Notes: generated from the letters alone by a model not told the origin. 6,173 nucleotides of DNA from an uncultured Acidaminococcus sp. (GCA_900770265.1 CAAGJR010000141.1:1-6173), one strand, 5' to 3'; positions 1-5,370 are shown, counted from the stretch's first letter. Translations and numbers: made by a program.

Positions 1-1224
1 GACATGTCTTTCAAATATTTTCTGGGCCTGCGTCCGGAAGATGACGTCATCGACGCTTCCACTCTGTCCAAATTCCGGAAGCAGCGGCTGAAAGACGAAA
101 ACCTCCTGGACCTCTTGCTCACCAAAAGTGTGCAGATTGCCCTCGAAAAAGGGGTCATCAAGAACAAGCGGATCATCGTGGATGCTACGCACACCAAGGC
201 AAGATACAATCAGAAAACGGCCTATCAGATTCTGCTCTCTGAAGCTAAGAAGATGCGCAAGGAAATACACCAGTTCAGCTCTCCTGAAGATGAAGCCAAC
301 CTGCCGGAAAAGGTGGAAAACGGAATTCTGGAAGATGGCCTGGAGTACTGTCAGAAACTGGTGGACTTTGTGGAACAGCGTGAAGAACTGAAAGAAATTC
401 CTGCCGTCCAGGAACGTTTGAACATGCTGAGTGAGCTCATCACCGACGACCGGGAACAATTGGTAACTTCCGAAGACAGGGATGCACGGGTCGGCCATAA
501 GACCCATGACTCCTGGTTCTTCGGCTACAAGACCCACATGGCGATGCTGGATGAACGGATCATAGCTGCGGCTGTGGTCACCAGTGGCGAAAAAAGCGAC
601 GGACTGTACCTTCAGCAATTAGTGGAAAAGGCCCGGGAGACGGGACTGGAAGTTGACACAGTCATCGGGGATGCCGCTTATTCCGGCAAACGAAACTTGG
701 AACTGGCTCAATCCAAAGAGAATCCGGAAAAGGGATTCAAGCTTATTTCCAAACTCAACCCCGTAATTTCCAATACAGACAGAGAAGAAGGCACCAACGG
801 ATTCACGTACAACAAGGATGCCGATATGTTCATGTGCCCGGCTGGCCATATGGCTATCTGTAAGCATAAGCGGATGAACCACAGCCGGCAGGAAAATCCA
901 GTGCTGACCTACTACTTCGATGTGGAGAAATGCAAGGTCTGCCCGATGAAAGAAGGTTGCTACAAAGCTGGAAGCAAGACCCGTTCTTACGGGGTTCGGA
1001 TTAAATCGGACCTGCATCTCGAGCAGAAAAAATTCCAGGAAACGGAGCATTTCAAGGAACTGGCTGCTACAAGATACAAAATCGAGGCCAAGAATAGCGA
1101 AATCAAAAACAGGCATGGATACGATAAAGCGTCGTATTCAGGCCTAAGTGGCATGCAAATACAAGGGGCAACTACGCTCTTTGTGGCCAATATCAAAAGA
1201 ATTATGAAGTTAATGGGCGAATGA
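1..1224 (+). CDS. IS1182-family transposase, 5' end cut by the window edge
   Basis: DDE transposase that would catalyse cut and strand transfer of its own insertion sequence. The frame is open to base 1, and the first visible Met (base 4) sits in the family's internal 'YFLGL' segment, so the true N-terminus lies upstream. Numbering from that Met, 406 residues are visible. 'DASTLSKFRKQRL' (18-29) is the usual IS1182 N-terminal motif. Likely catalytic residues are D60 in 'IIVDATHTKA', D223 in 'VIGDAAYSG' and E361 in 'YKIEAKNSEIKNRHG'. A cysteine cluster (C278, C286, C310, C313, C319) precedes the Glu and resembles the zinc-knuckle-like insert of DDE_Tnp_1_6 proteins. No frameshift or internal stop is seen, so the visible part looks intact. 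It is less GC-rich than the minus-strand genes and converges on them. Family assignment is firm; the exact IS name is not known. Confidence 0.93.
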   Translation, partial: DMSFKYFLGLRPEDDVIDASTLSKFRKQRLKDENLLDLLLTKSVQIALEKGVIKNKRIIVDATHTKARYNQKTAYQILLSEAKKMRKEIHQFSSPEDEANLPEKVENGILEDGLEYCQKLVDFVEQREELKEIPAVQERLNMLSELITDDREQLVTSEDRDARVGHKTHDSWFFGYKTHMAMLDERIIAAAVVTSGEKSDGLYLQQLVEKARETGLEVDTVIGDAAYSGKRNLELAQSKENPEKGFKLISKLNPVISNTDREEGTNGFTYNKDADMFMCPAGHMAICKHKRMNHSRQENPVLTYYFDVEKCKVCPMKEGCYKAGSKTRSYGVRIKSDLHLEQKKFQETEHFKELAATRYKIEAKNSEIKNRHGYDKASYSGLSGMQIQGATTLFVANIKRIMKLMGE

Positions 1225-1252
1225 TAGCCCATTACTTCATTCAAAAAGTGGT

Positions 1253-1298
1253 AAAAAGCACGGGATTCCGAAAAAATCCGGAATCCCGTACTTTTTTT
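1253..1298 (+). terminator. Intrinsic terminator after the transposase gene
   Basis: A perfect 10-bp stem (1261-1270 with 1279-1288, arms CGGGATTCCG and CGGAATCCCG) encloses an 8-nt loop and is followed by TTTTTTT at 1292-1298. The stem extends outward through an A:T pair, one mismatch, a G:C pair and an A-run facing the T-run, so it could also act on the minus strand. It begins 28 nt past the transposase stop. It may lie within or at the right end of the insertion sequence, but the element's left end is not in the window to compare. Confidence 0.85.
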
Positions 1299-1404
1299 GT
1301 CTTTGAGATGTGGATAAATTTAAGGGAAAAGAACGAAAAGGGTAGTTTTTCAGTGGCCTCCCGTCAGGGGCATCCGTTCCCAGGTCGCCCGGAGGGCCTT
1401 GATT

Positions 1405-1441
1405 CAAAAAAATGAGCCGAAGGCGAATTTTCTCCTTCGGC
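1405..1441 (-). terminator. Possible second intrinsic terminator of the minus-strand genes
   Basis: Arms GCCGAAGG (1416-1423) and CCTTCGGC (1434-1441) form a perfect 8-bp stem with a 10-nt loop. Read on the minus strand, the stem is followed by TCA and then a run of seven T (the A-run at 1406-1412). The three-base gap before the T-run makes it a little less typical. It would be a back-up to the terminator at 1470-1504. Confidence 0.65.
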
Positions 1442-1442
1442 C

Positions 1443-1470
1443 ACTGACAACTGACTACTGACCACTGACA
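1443..1470. repeat. Four tandem heptamers, ACTGACN
   Basis: Exactly four 7-nt units lie end to end: ACTGACA, ACTGACT, ACTGACC, ACTGACA. Only the seventh base varies. The block sits between two terminator hairpins, 3' of the phosphatase gene. A related four-unit heptamer block lies on the other side of that gene at 2214-2241. Short tandem heptanucleotide repeats in intergenic DNA are known from other bacteria, notably the STRR sequences of cyanobacteria. Their role here is unknown. Confidence 0.85.
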
Positions 1471-1504
1471 AAAAAAGCCGCCGCATCGAGCGGCAGCTTT
1501 TTTT
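1470..1504 (-). terminator. Intrinsic terminator at the end of the phosphatase gene (bidirectional shape)
   Basis: Bases 1476-1484 pair with 1490-1498 around a 5-nt loop, GC-rich with one C/A mismatch. The stem is flanked by AAAAAAA (1470-1476) and TTTTTTT (1498-1504). On the minus strand the first becomes the T-tract, directly after the phosphatase stop codon, which itself overlaps the far edge. By symmetry it could also stop plus-strand transcripts that read past the terminator at 1253-1298. Confidence 0.85.
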
Positions 1505-2165
1505 ACTCCCCAAACGGCAGCTTGAACAGCTGGAACTGGGGTCTTCCGTATAAATAGCTGGTGTCATTCAGCACGAACACCGCATGCTCACCCCACTTGT
1601 TCACCCCCAGCACCGTCACGGACGCGGGACGGATGTCGAAGGAAATCTTCTTGTCCGCCACCTCTTCGATGCTGAGCCCCAGCCAGTCGAACAGCATATT
1701 CTGGATGGTCCCCTTGTGGGACACGATGATCAGGTCCCCGGTCTGCTGTTCCACCAGCTTCCGGAAGCCCTTTACCGTGCGTTCGTAGAAACTGCGCCGG
1801 GTCTCGCCCCCGTCGTAGTTGATGTGGTCCAGTTCCCGGCCGGTCAGGGGCGGATGGTAGAACGCCTTGGCCTCTTTCTTGGACAGCCCGGCCGCCCGGC
1901 CGTTGTTCTTCTCCCGCAAAAAGGAAAAACACTCCACCGGCCCGGCCTGCAGCTTTTCGGCGATGATCTGGGCCCCGGTGCGGGCCCGCTGCAGGTCACT
2001 GGCCACCACTTTCGGCGCCGGATGGCCCGCAAAATCCTTCGCCAGGCACTCCGCCAGTTTTGCGAACTGGGATAGGCCCTTGGCGGTCAGGGCCGAATCG
2101 GTCCAGCCCCCGGTCAGTTCATGGATGTGATGATCAGCTTCCCCATGTCGGATCAATAGGATCAT
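1503..2165 (-). CDS. Histidine phosphatase family protein (phosphoglycerate-mutase-like)
   Basis: Cytoplasmic enzyme of the histidine phosphatase superfamily, in which a phosphohistidine intermediate forms on the RHG histidine; substrate not predictable. With the ATG at 2165 the protein has 220 residues. 'LIRHGE' (4-9) gives nucleophile H7, 'ASDLQRARTGAQIIA' (55-69) carries phosphate-pocket R60, 'LREKNNG' (83-89) supplies probable acid E85, and 'VSHKGT' (148-153) gives the second histidine H150. K151 stands where a Gly is common. No signal peptide is seen. An in-frame TTG six codons upstream (2183) was set aside because GAAGAGG stands 9 nt before the ATG, and the family usually begins just before the RHG motif. 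The gene follows ylmH by 104 nt that carry two hairpins and a repeat, so it may be transcribed separately. Alternatives within the superfamily include a cofactor-dependent mutase-like or alpha-ribazole-phosphatase-like enzyme. Confidence 0.88.
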   Translation of the reverse strand: MILLIRHGEADHHIHELTGGWTDSALTAKGLSQFAKLAECLAKDFAGHPAPKVVASDLQRARTGAQIIAEKLQAGPVECFSFLREKNNGRAAGLSKKEAKAFYHPPLTGRELDHINYDGGETRRSFYERTVKGFRKLVEQQTGDLIIVSHKGTIQNMLFDWLGLSIEEVADKKISFDIRPASVTVLGVNKWGEHAVFVLNDTSYLYGRPQFQLFKLPFGE

Positions 2166-2174
2166 GATGATTGT

Positions 2175-2181
2175 CCTCTTC
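2175..2181 (-). promoter_or_regulatory. Ribosome binding site that fixes the phosphatase start
   Basis: Minus strand GAAGAGG, 9 nt before the ATG at 2165. If translation began at the upstream TTG (2183), this purine-rich site would lie inside the coding sequence and the upstream hairpin (2183-2204) would take the place of a binding site. Confidence 0.65.
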
Positions 2182-2204
2182 AAAAATTTGCCTCGGCAAA
2201 TTTT
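2182..2204 (-). terminator. Hairpin with T-tract just before the phosphatase RBS; weak terminator or attenuator
   Basis: Arms AAAATTTGCC (2183-2192) and GGCAAATTTT (2195-2204) form a perfect inverted repeat with a 2-base centre, so in practice a 9-bp stem with a 4-nt loop. Read on the minus strand the stem runs into TTTTT and then directly into the phosphatase ribosome binding site. Much of the T-tract is used in the stem, so terminator strength is doubtful. It could end transcripts coming from ylmH or limit phosphatase expression. Confidence 0.4.
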
Positions 2205-2213
2205 AACAATAGG

Positions 2214-2241
2214 CTAGTGACTAGTGACCAGTGACTAGTGA
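2214..2241. repeat. Four tandem heptamers, CTAGTGA
   Basis: Four 7-nt units lie in register: CTAGTGA, CTAGTGA, CCAGTGA, CTAGTGA. The block sits between two hairpins in the 104-nt gap between ylmH and the phosphatase gene. It differs in sequence from the ACTGACN block at 1443-1470 but has the same unit length, copy number and hairpin flanks. Confidence 0.85.
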
Positions 2242-2242
2242 C

Positions 2243-2269
2243 GGGATGTGAAAATTATTTTCACATCCC
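2243..2269. repeat. 27-bp near-perfect palindrome directly after the ylmH stop
   Basis: Arms GGGATGTGAAAA (2243-2254) and TTTTCACATCCC (2258-2269) form a perfect 12-bp stem with a 3-nt loop. It abuts the ylmH stop codon. There is no T-run after the stem on either strand, so it is not a standard intrinsic terminator. It may protect the 3' end of the ylm transcript, act with the next hairpin, or be part of a repeat element. Confidence 0.7.
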
Positions 2270-3067
2270 CTAGATGTACCGTTTCAGCGTAATCGCGTAG
2301 CGCCCTTTTTTCGTGGTACCCCGCACTTCGGCCAGTTCCACTCTTCCCCGGCTGCGGAAGGAGATTACATCCCCCTCCTTGACCGTCTGGGACGGACTCT
2401 TGGCATCCTGCCAGTTCAGTTTCACGTTCTGGCCCTTGATCTCGTCCGCCATGCGGCTGCGGCTGACCCCGTACCCGCTGGCTGCCACGGCATCCAGCCG
2501 CAGGGCCGCCACCGTGGCGCTGATCAGTTTGATCTTCTGTTCCTTTTCCTTCAGGTCGCTCAGGGGGATTTCCTTCACTTCCACCGTGGCTGCGCCGATC
2601 TTGGTCAGGTTGCTGAGCACATAGTCCACCATGGGGGTATCCACCACGATCTGGGCCCCCTCGTCGATGAATACGATGTCGCCCAGGATTTCCCGTTTGC
2701 AGCCCAGGCCCATGAAGGCCCCCAGCACATCCCGGTGGCCGATTTCATAGTACCGTTTGTCCCACAGAATCTCCAGGGCCGTGATGGCGAAATCCGGCTG
2801 GCCGTAGAAATCTTCGCTGACGAAAGCAGCTTTCTGCCGTTCGGCGTTGTGAAAGCCCCCGTTCAGCTCGTACCGCACCTGGGGGAAGTTGGCGGCCACG
2901 ATTTCCGCCACGTTCTGGCCGTGGGGGTCCAGGAACCCCGTCACCTTGAACCGGCGGCTCTTCCGGGCCCCGTCAGCCAGGTCCAGCAGCTGGGCAGCCA
3001 GTTCCTCGTCGCCGCTGGCCTTGAAATAGCGTAATACTGTCTCCCGTTGTTGTTGGTTGTTTGCCAT
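2270..3067 (-). CDS. ylmH: YlmH family S4-domain RNA-binding protein
   Basis: Cytoplasmic RNA-binding protein of the division-cluster YlmH family. Bacillus YlmH has been reported to act on stalled large-subunit complexes in ribosome-associated quality control, related to RqcP; a role here is inferred from homology. Length 265 aa is normal (Bacillus YlmH is about 257). The N-terminal YlmH domain shows 'GFLDPHGQNVAE' (44-55) and the signature 'HRDVLGAFMGLGCKREILGD' (111-130). A C-terminal S4 domain spans about 188-247, with 'RLDAVAASGYGVSRSRM' and 'EGDVISFRSRGRVEL'. The ATG at 3067 is one base past the proC stop; upstream GAAGAAA is only a weak binding site, so translation may be coupled to proC. 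The ylmG gene that usually precedes ylmH is absent, and no divIVA follows. Confidence 0.95.
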   Translation of the reverse strand: MANNQQQRETVLRYFKASGDEELAAQLLDLADGARKSRRFKVTGFLDPHGQNVAEIVAANFPQVRYELNGGFHNAERQKAAFVSEDFYGQPDFAITALEILWDKRYYEIGHRDVLGAFMGLGCKREILGDIVFIDEGAQIVVDTPMVDYVLSNLTKIGAATVEVKEIPLSDLKEKEQKIKLISATVAALRLDAVAASGYGVSRSRMADEIKGQNVKLNWQDAKSPSQTVKEGDVISFRSRGRVELAEVRGTTKKGRYAITLKRYI

Positions 3068-3068
3068 A

Positions 3069-3890
3069 TTATTTCTTCAATGCGGCGCTCCGGTCCAGGA
3101 CGGCCTGTACCGCATCGTAAAACGCTCCTCTCACTGCGTGGTTTTCCAGGGCCTTGATTCCTGCAATGGTGGTGCCGCCGGGGCTGGTGACCTGGTCCCG
3201 CAGCTGGGCCGGATGCAGTCCGGTCTTCAGGGCCATCAGGCCGCTGCCCGCCATGGTCTGGGCGGCCAGTTTGATGGCCATGGCCCGGGGCAGGCCTGCC
3301 ATGACGCCGGCATCTGCCAGGGCGTCGATGACCACGAACATGTAGCCGGGGCCGCAGCCGCTGATGGCCGTAATAGCTTCCATGGCCTTTTCGTCCACCC
3401 GCACGGTTTCGCCGCAGCTGTTGAAGATGGCTTCGGCGGCTGCCATGAAGTCTTCGCTCACCCGGTCGTCACCGGTCAGGGCCGTCATGCCCATGCCTAC
3501 GGCCAGCGGTGTGTTGGGCATAGTGCGGATCACCGCGTGCCCGGGCACCAGGTCATGCAGCATGGCAAGATCATAGCTCCCCATGATGGAGATGATTTCC
3601 GCCTTTTCAGGCAGGGCCGCCACCAGGTCGGCAGTCACGGCCGTTTTGGCCATTTGCGGTTTCACCGCCAGGATCACCAGGTCGGCGTTCTTCACGGCAT
3701 CCTTGTTGTCGCCGGTCACGGTGATGTCATAGGTATCCTTCAGATAGGCCTGCCGTTTGGCCGTGGGCACAGCCGCCGTCACCTGGTCCTTCGTCACCAG
3801 GCCGCCGTTCAGCATGCCCTTCAAAATGGCTTCCCCCATGGCCCCACAGCCGATGAAGGTGATTTTCGTATCTTTCGTTACCGCTGCCAC
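3069..3890 (-). CDS. proC: Pyrroline-5-carboxylate reductase
   Basis: Last step of proline synthesis: NAD(P)H-dependent reduction of 1-pyrroline-5-carboxylate to L-proline, in the cytoplasm. The 273-aa length is normal. The Rossmann nucleotide loop is 'GCGAMG' (14-19), followed by 'AVKPQ' (75-79), 'MPNTP' (124-128), 'SGCGPGYMF' (177-185) and the signature 'RDQVTSPGGTTIAGI' (231-245). Residue 182 is Gly where most family members have Ala (GPAY); the rest of the motif is kept. The start is GTG at 3890: an in-frame TGA lies two codons upstream and the next Met is inside the Rossmann loop. Its 5' end overlaps the end of sepF by 13 nt, and it is one base from ylmH. proC beside yggS is common in proteobacteria (yggS-proC-yggT), while its place inside a sepF-ylmH cluster is less usual. 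Confidence 0.97.
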   Translation of the reverse strand: MAAVTKDTKITFIGCGAMGEAILKGMLNGGLVTKDQVTAAVPTAKRQAYLKDTYDITVTGDNKDAVKNADLVILAVKPQMAKTAVTADLVAALPEKAEIISIMGSYDLAMLHDLVPGHAVIRTMPNTPLAVGMGMTALTGDDRVSEDFMAAAEAIFNSCGETVRVDEKAMEAITAISGCGPGYMFVVIDALADAGVMAGLPRAMAIKLAAQTMAGSGLMALKTGLHPAQLRDQVTSPGGTTIAGIKALENHAVRGAFYDAVQAVLDRSAALKK

Positions 3891-4519
3891 GGATCATTAC
3901 TCCCTTCCGAACCAAAATTGGTATTTTCCGTATCGATATCCACATTGGGCGGAGCACATACCAGCAGGTTCCGTCCGATTTTCCGCAACGTGCCGTCCAG
4001 GGCATAGATGGTGCCGCTGATGAAGTCGATGATCCGTTTCCGCACGTCCGCGTCGGTGTCTTCGAAGTTGATGACCACCGGCTGGTTCTTGCACAGGTAA
4101 TCGGCCATCTTCTGGCTGTCGTTGAAGTCGATGGGCTCGATGACCACCACGCTGACCGGGTTGCGGTTCACCGGCATGGACAGCACCTTGTCCCCACTGC
4201 GGGTGGTGCTGCGGGATTCTTCCTCCCGGCTGTAGTCCTTGCTGTACTCTTTGCTGTAGTCCTTGCCGTAATCCTTGTCGAACACCTTGTCGTACGGTTT
4301 CTCGTAGGATTTCTCATAAGGCTTTTCGTAGGAAGGGTCGCTGTCCTTCTCGTAGCTTTTGTCCCGCCAGCTGGAACCGCTGCCGAACATGGGCACCACC
4401 TTGCTGTCGTCCTGTTCTTCCGTTTCATCCAGCGGGGCATCCTCCTGCGGGTCCTGGCTGCTGGACAGGCCGAAATAGGACAGGAGCTTCTTCAGTTTGT
4501 TTTTCATGTTTTCCACCAT
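3878..4519 (-). CDS. sepF: Cell division protein SepF with a tetrapeptide-repeat linker
   Basis: SepF binds the FtsZ C-terminal tail, forms rings or arcs, and ties the Z-ring to the membrane at midcell. The 213-aa protein has three parts. The N-terminus 'MKNKLKKLLSYFG' (5-17) suits the amphipathic membrane-binding helix. A long charged linker (about 19-110) is acidic at first, then carries a regular Tyr/Lys tetrapeptide repeat at 51-98. The C-terminal SepF domain (about 114-195) has 'VVVIEPIDF', 'NQPVVINFEDTD', 'DFISGTIYALDGTLRKIG' and 'NLLVCAPPNVDI'. The linker is longer than in Bacillus SepF (about 150 aa in total). The start could be the ATG at 4519 or the one at 4507; GGTGG stands 5 nt before the second, and little precedes the first. 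The gene begins 6 nt after yggS and overlaps proC. Identity is firm; the start is not. Confidence 0.94.
   Translation of the reverse strand: MVENMKNKLKKLLSYFGLSSSQDPQEDAPLDETEEQDDSKVVPMFGSGSSWRDKSYEKDSDPSYEKPYEKSYEKPYDKVFDKDYGKDYSKEYSKDYSREEESRSTTRSGDKVLSMPVNRNPVSVVVIEPIDFNDSQKMADYLCKNQPVVINFEDTDADVRKRIIDFISGTIYALDGTLRKIGRNLLVCAPPNVDIDTENTNFGSEGSNDPWQR
3900..3908 (-). promoter_or_regulatory. Ribosome binding site for the proC GTG start, inside sepF
   Basis: Minus strand GGAAGGGAG lies 9 nt before the GTG at 3890 and is read as sepF codons. It is one of the strongest Shine-Dalgarno matches in the window and supports the non-ATG start and independent loading of ribosomes on proC despite the overlap. 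Confidence 0.75.
4226..4369 (-). repeat. Twelve in-frame 12-nt units coding a xYxK linker repeat in SepF
   Basis: Residues 51-98 of SepF divide exactly into 12 tetrapeptides: WRDK, SYEK, DSDP, SYEK, PYEK, SYEK, PYDK, VFDK, DYGK, DYSK, EYSK, DYSR. Nine have Tyr at position 2, and ten end in Lys (an eleventh in Arg). Synonymous codons vary between units (TAC/TAT, GAG/GAA, AAG/AAA), so the pattern is kept at protein level and is not a fresh DNA duplication throughout. It falls in the disordered linker between membrane helix and FtsZ-binding domain. Confidence 0.85.
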
Positions 4520-4525
4520 TTCTAT

Positions 4526-5230
4526 TTAAAATTTCAGGGAGTAATCCCGTGCGCCGAACAGGGCGGACCCTACCCGCACCTCGTTGGCCCCTTCTTCCAC
4601 GGCGATCCAGTAATCGTGGGTCATGCCCATGGAGAGGGTATCCACGGCGTCACTCTTCAGGGCTTCCTTCAGATACACGAAGTCCTTGTACCCGGCGGCG
4701 AACACCGGACGGGTCTCTTCCACATTGTCCGTGGCCTGGGCGATGACCATGACGCCCCGCACCCGGATGTGGGGATAGTTCTTCAGTTCCGGGATGGCTG
4801 CCCGGAAATCCGCCGGAGCAAAGCCGCTCTTCTGCACTTCGCCGGCTTCGTTGATCTGCAGCAGCACGTCTTCCACCTTGTCCAGTTCGGCGGCTGCCTT
4901 TTCCAGATGGTCCAGGATCTTCAGGCTGTCCACACTTTCGATGATGTCGAAGTGTTCAACGGCGTGCTTGGCCTTGTTGGTCTGCAGATGGCCGATCAGG
5001 TGCCAGTGGCCGCCGGCCGGCAGTACGGCCTGTTTGTGCATGGCTTCCTGCACCCGGTTCTCCCCGATTTCCGTCAGCCCGCAGGCCAGGGTATCGGTGA
5101 CCACGGACGCCGGATGGTTCTTGGTCACGGCCAGGATGGTCACGCTGTCGCCGGTGATCTTCGGCTCCGTCCGTTTGGCCAGGGCCTCTTTGATTTTCGC
5201 CTGCACCGCCGCAATATTGTCTTGTAACAT
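4526..5230 (-). CDS. yggS: YggS/YlmE family PLP-binding homeostasis protein (PLPBP)
   Basis: Single-domain fold-type III PLP-binding protein with no known catalytic activity; the family keeps pyridoxal phosphate and related amino-acid and keto-acid pools in balance in the cytoplasm. From the ATG at 5230 it has 234 aa, normal for the family. Lys37 in 'AVTKNHP' is the PLP lysine, followed by 'GENRVQEA' (57-64), 'WHLIGHLQTNKAK' (76-88) and the phosphate-binding region 'SMGMTHDYWIAV' to 'VRVGSALFG' (200-226). Two in-frame ATGs lie upstream (5251, 5242). I prefer 5230 because AAGGAG precedes it and homologues begin at this point, although the 12-nt spacer is long. With the 5251 start the protein gains seven residues. 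It is the second gene of the ylm cluster, separated from pgeF by a structured repeat and 6 nt from sepF. Confidence 0.95.
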   Translation of the reverse strand: MLQDNIAAVQAKIKEALAKRTEPKITGDSVTILAVTKNHPASVVTDTLACGLTEIGENRVQEAMHKQAVLPAGGHWHLIGHLQTNKAKHAVEHFDIIESVDSLKILDHLEKAAAELDKVEDVLLQINEAGEVQKSGFAPADFRAAIPELKNYPHIRVRGVMVIAQATDNVEETRPVFAAGYKDFVYLKEALKSDAVDTLSMGMTHDYWIAVEEGANEVRVGSALFGARDYSLKF

Positions 5231-5242
5231 GGGAAATCCCAT

Positions 5243-5248
5243 CTCCTT
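5243..5248 (-). promoter_or_regulatory. Likely yggS ribosome binding site
   Basis: Minus strand AAGGAG lies 12 nt before the ATG at 5230 and directly before the ATG at 5242, which it therefore cannot serve. The spacer contains an inverted repeat (ATGGGA / TCCCAT) that could shorten the effective distance if folded. The rival start at 5251 would depend on GGGGG within the repeat element. Confidence 0.5.
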
Positions 5249-5260
5249 CATTCATTTTGT

Positions 5261-5370
5261 GTCCCCCTGAAAGGGGGAAAGGACCCGCTTGCGGGTAGGG
5301 GGTCTCACATCGGGTGTAAGACCTATCCACCAGCCATTCGGCTGGTCCCCCTTCCCTTTCAGGGAAGGAC
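5261..5370. repeat. 110-bp five-hairpin intergenic repeat element, MITE- or BIME-like
   Basis: Nearly the whole pgeF-yggS gap is inverted repeats. Five hairpins follow each other: 5262-5278 (7 bp, GAA loop), 5283-5296 (ACCCGC/GCGGGT), 5301-5323 (5 + 3 bp around one C/A mismatch, which becomes a G-U pair in minus-strand RNA), 5329-5346 (ACCAGCC/GGCTGGT, loop ATTC) and 5350-5368 (CCTTCCCT/AGGGAAGG, loop TTC). The two ends are imperfect inverted repeats of each other: each starts GTCC and contains CCCTGAAAGGG. This is the form of a small non-autonomous mobile repeat. The class is inferred from structure alone, as only one copy is visible. It ends two bases before the pgeF stop codon. Confidence 0.7.

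Noticed and set aside
619..1116. 165-codon open frame on the minus strand inside the transposase
   Set aside because: Antisense to conserved transposase motifs including the second catalytic Asp; no family features in the translation.
1221..1415. Small open frame just after the transposase
   Set aside because: It runs through the terminator stem and T-tract and into the GC-rich block, so it is not a plausible gene.
1443..1470. Tandem repeats considered as a CRISPR array
   Set aside because: Units are 7 nt with no spacers, so they are simple tandem heptamers.
1364..1567. Small minus-strand frame across the heptamer repeat
   Set aside because: It covers two terminators and the ACTGACN array and overlaps the end of the phosphatase gene. 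The repetitive Ser/Val/Gln stretch is the heptamer read as codons.
2205..2260. Promoter for the phosphatase gene in the repeat region
   Set aside because: AT-rich segments such as TTAAAAT exist on the minus strand, but no -35 and -10 pair at proper spacing was convincing.
3057..4007. Long open frame (316 codons) on the plus strand opposite proC
   Set aside because: It lies antisense to a clear proC and runs into sepF. Its translation is rich in Gly, His and Arg with no recognisable domain, typical of antisense frames in GC-rich coding DNA.
4616..5227. 203-codon open frame on the plus strand opposite yggS
   Set aside because: Antisense to a fully supported yggS gene, with composition typical of a shadow frame and no ribosome binding site that stands out.
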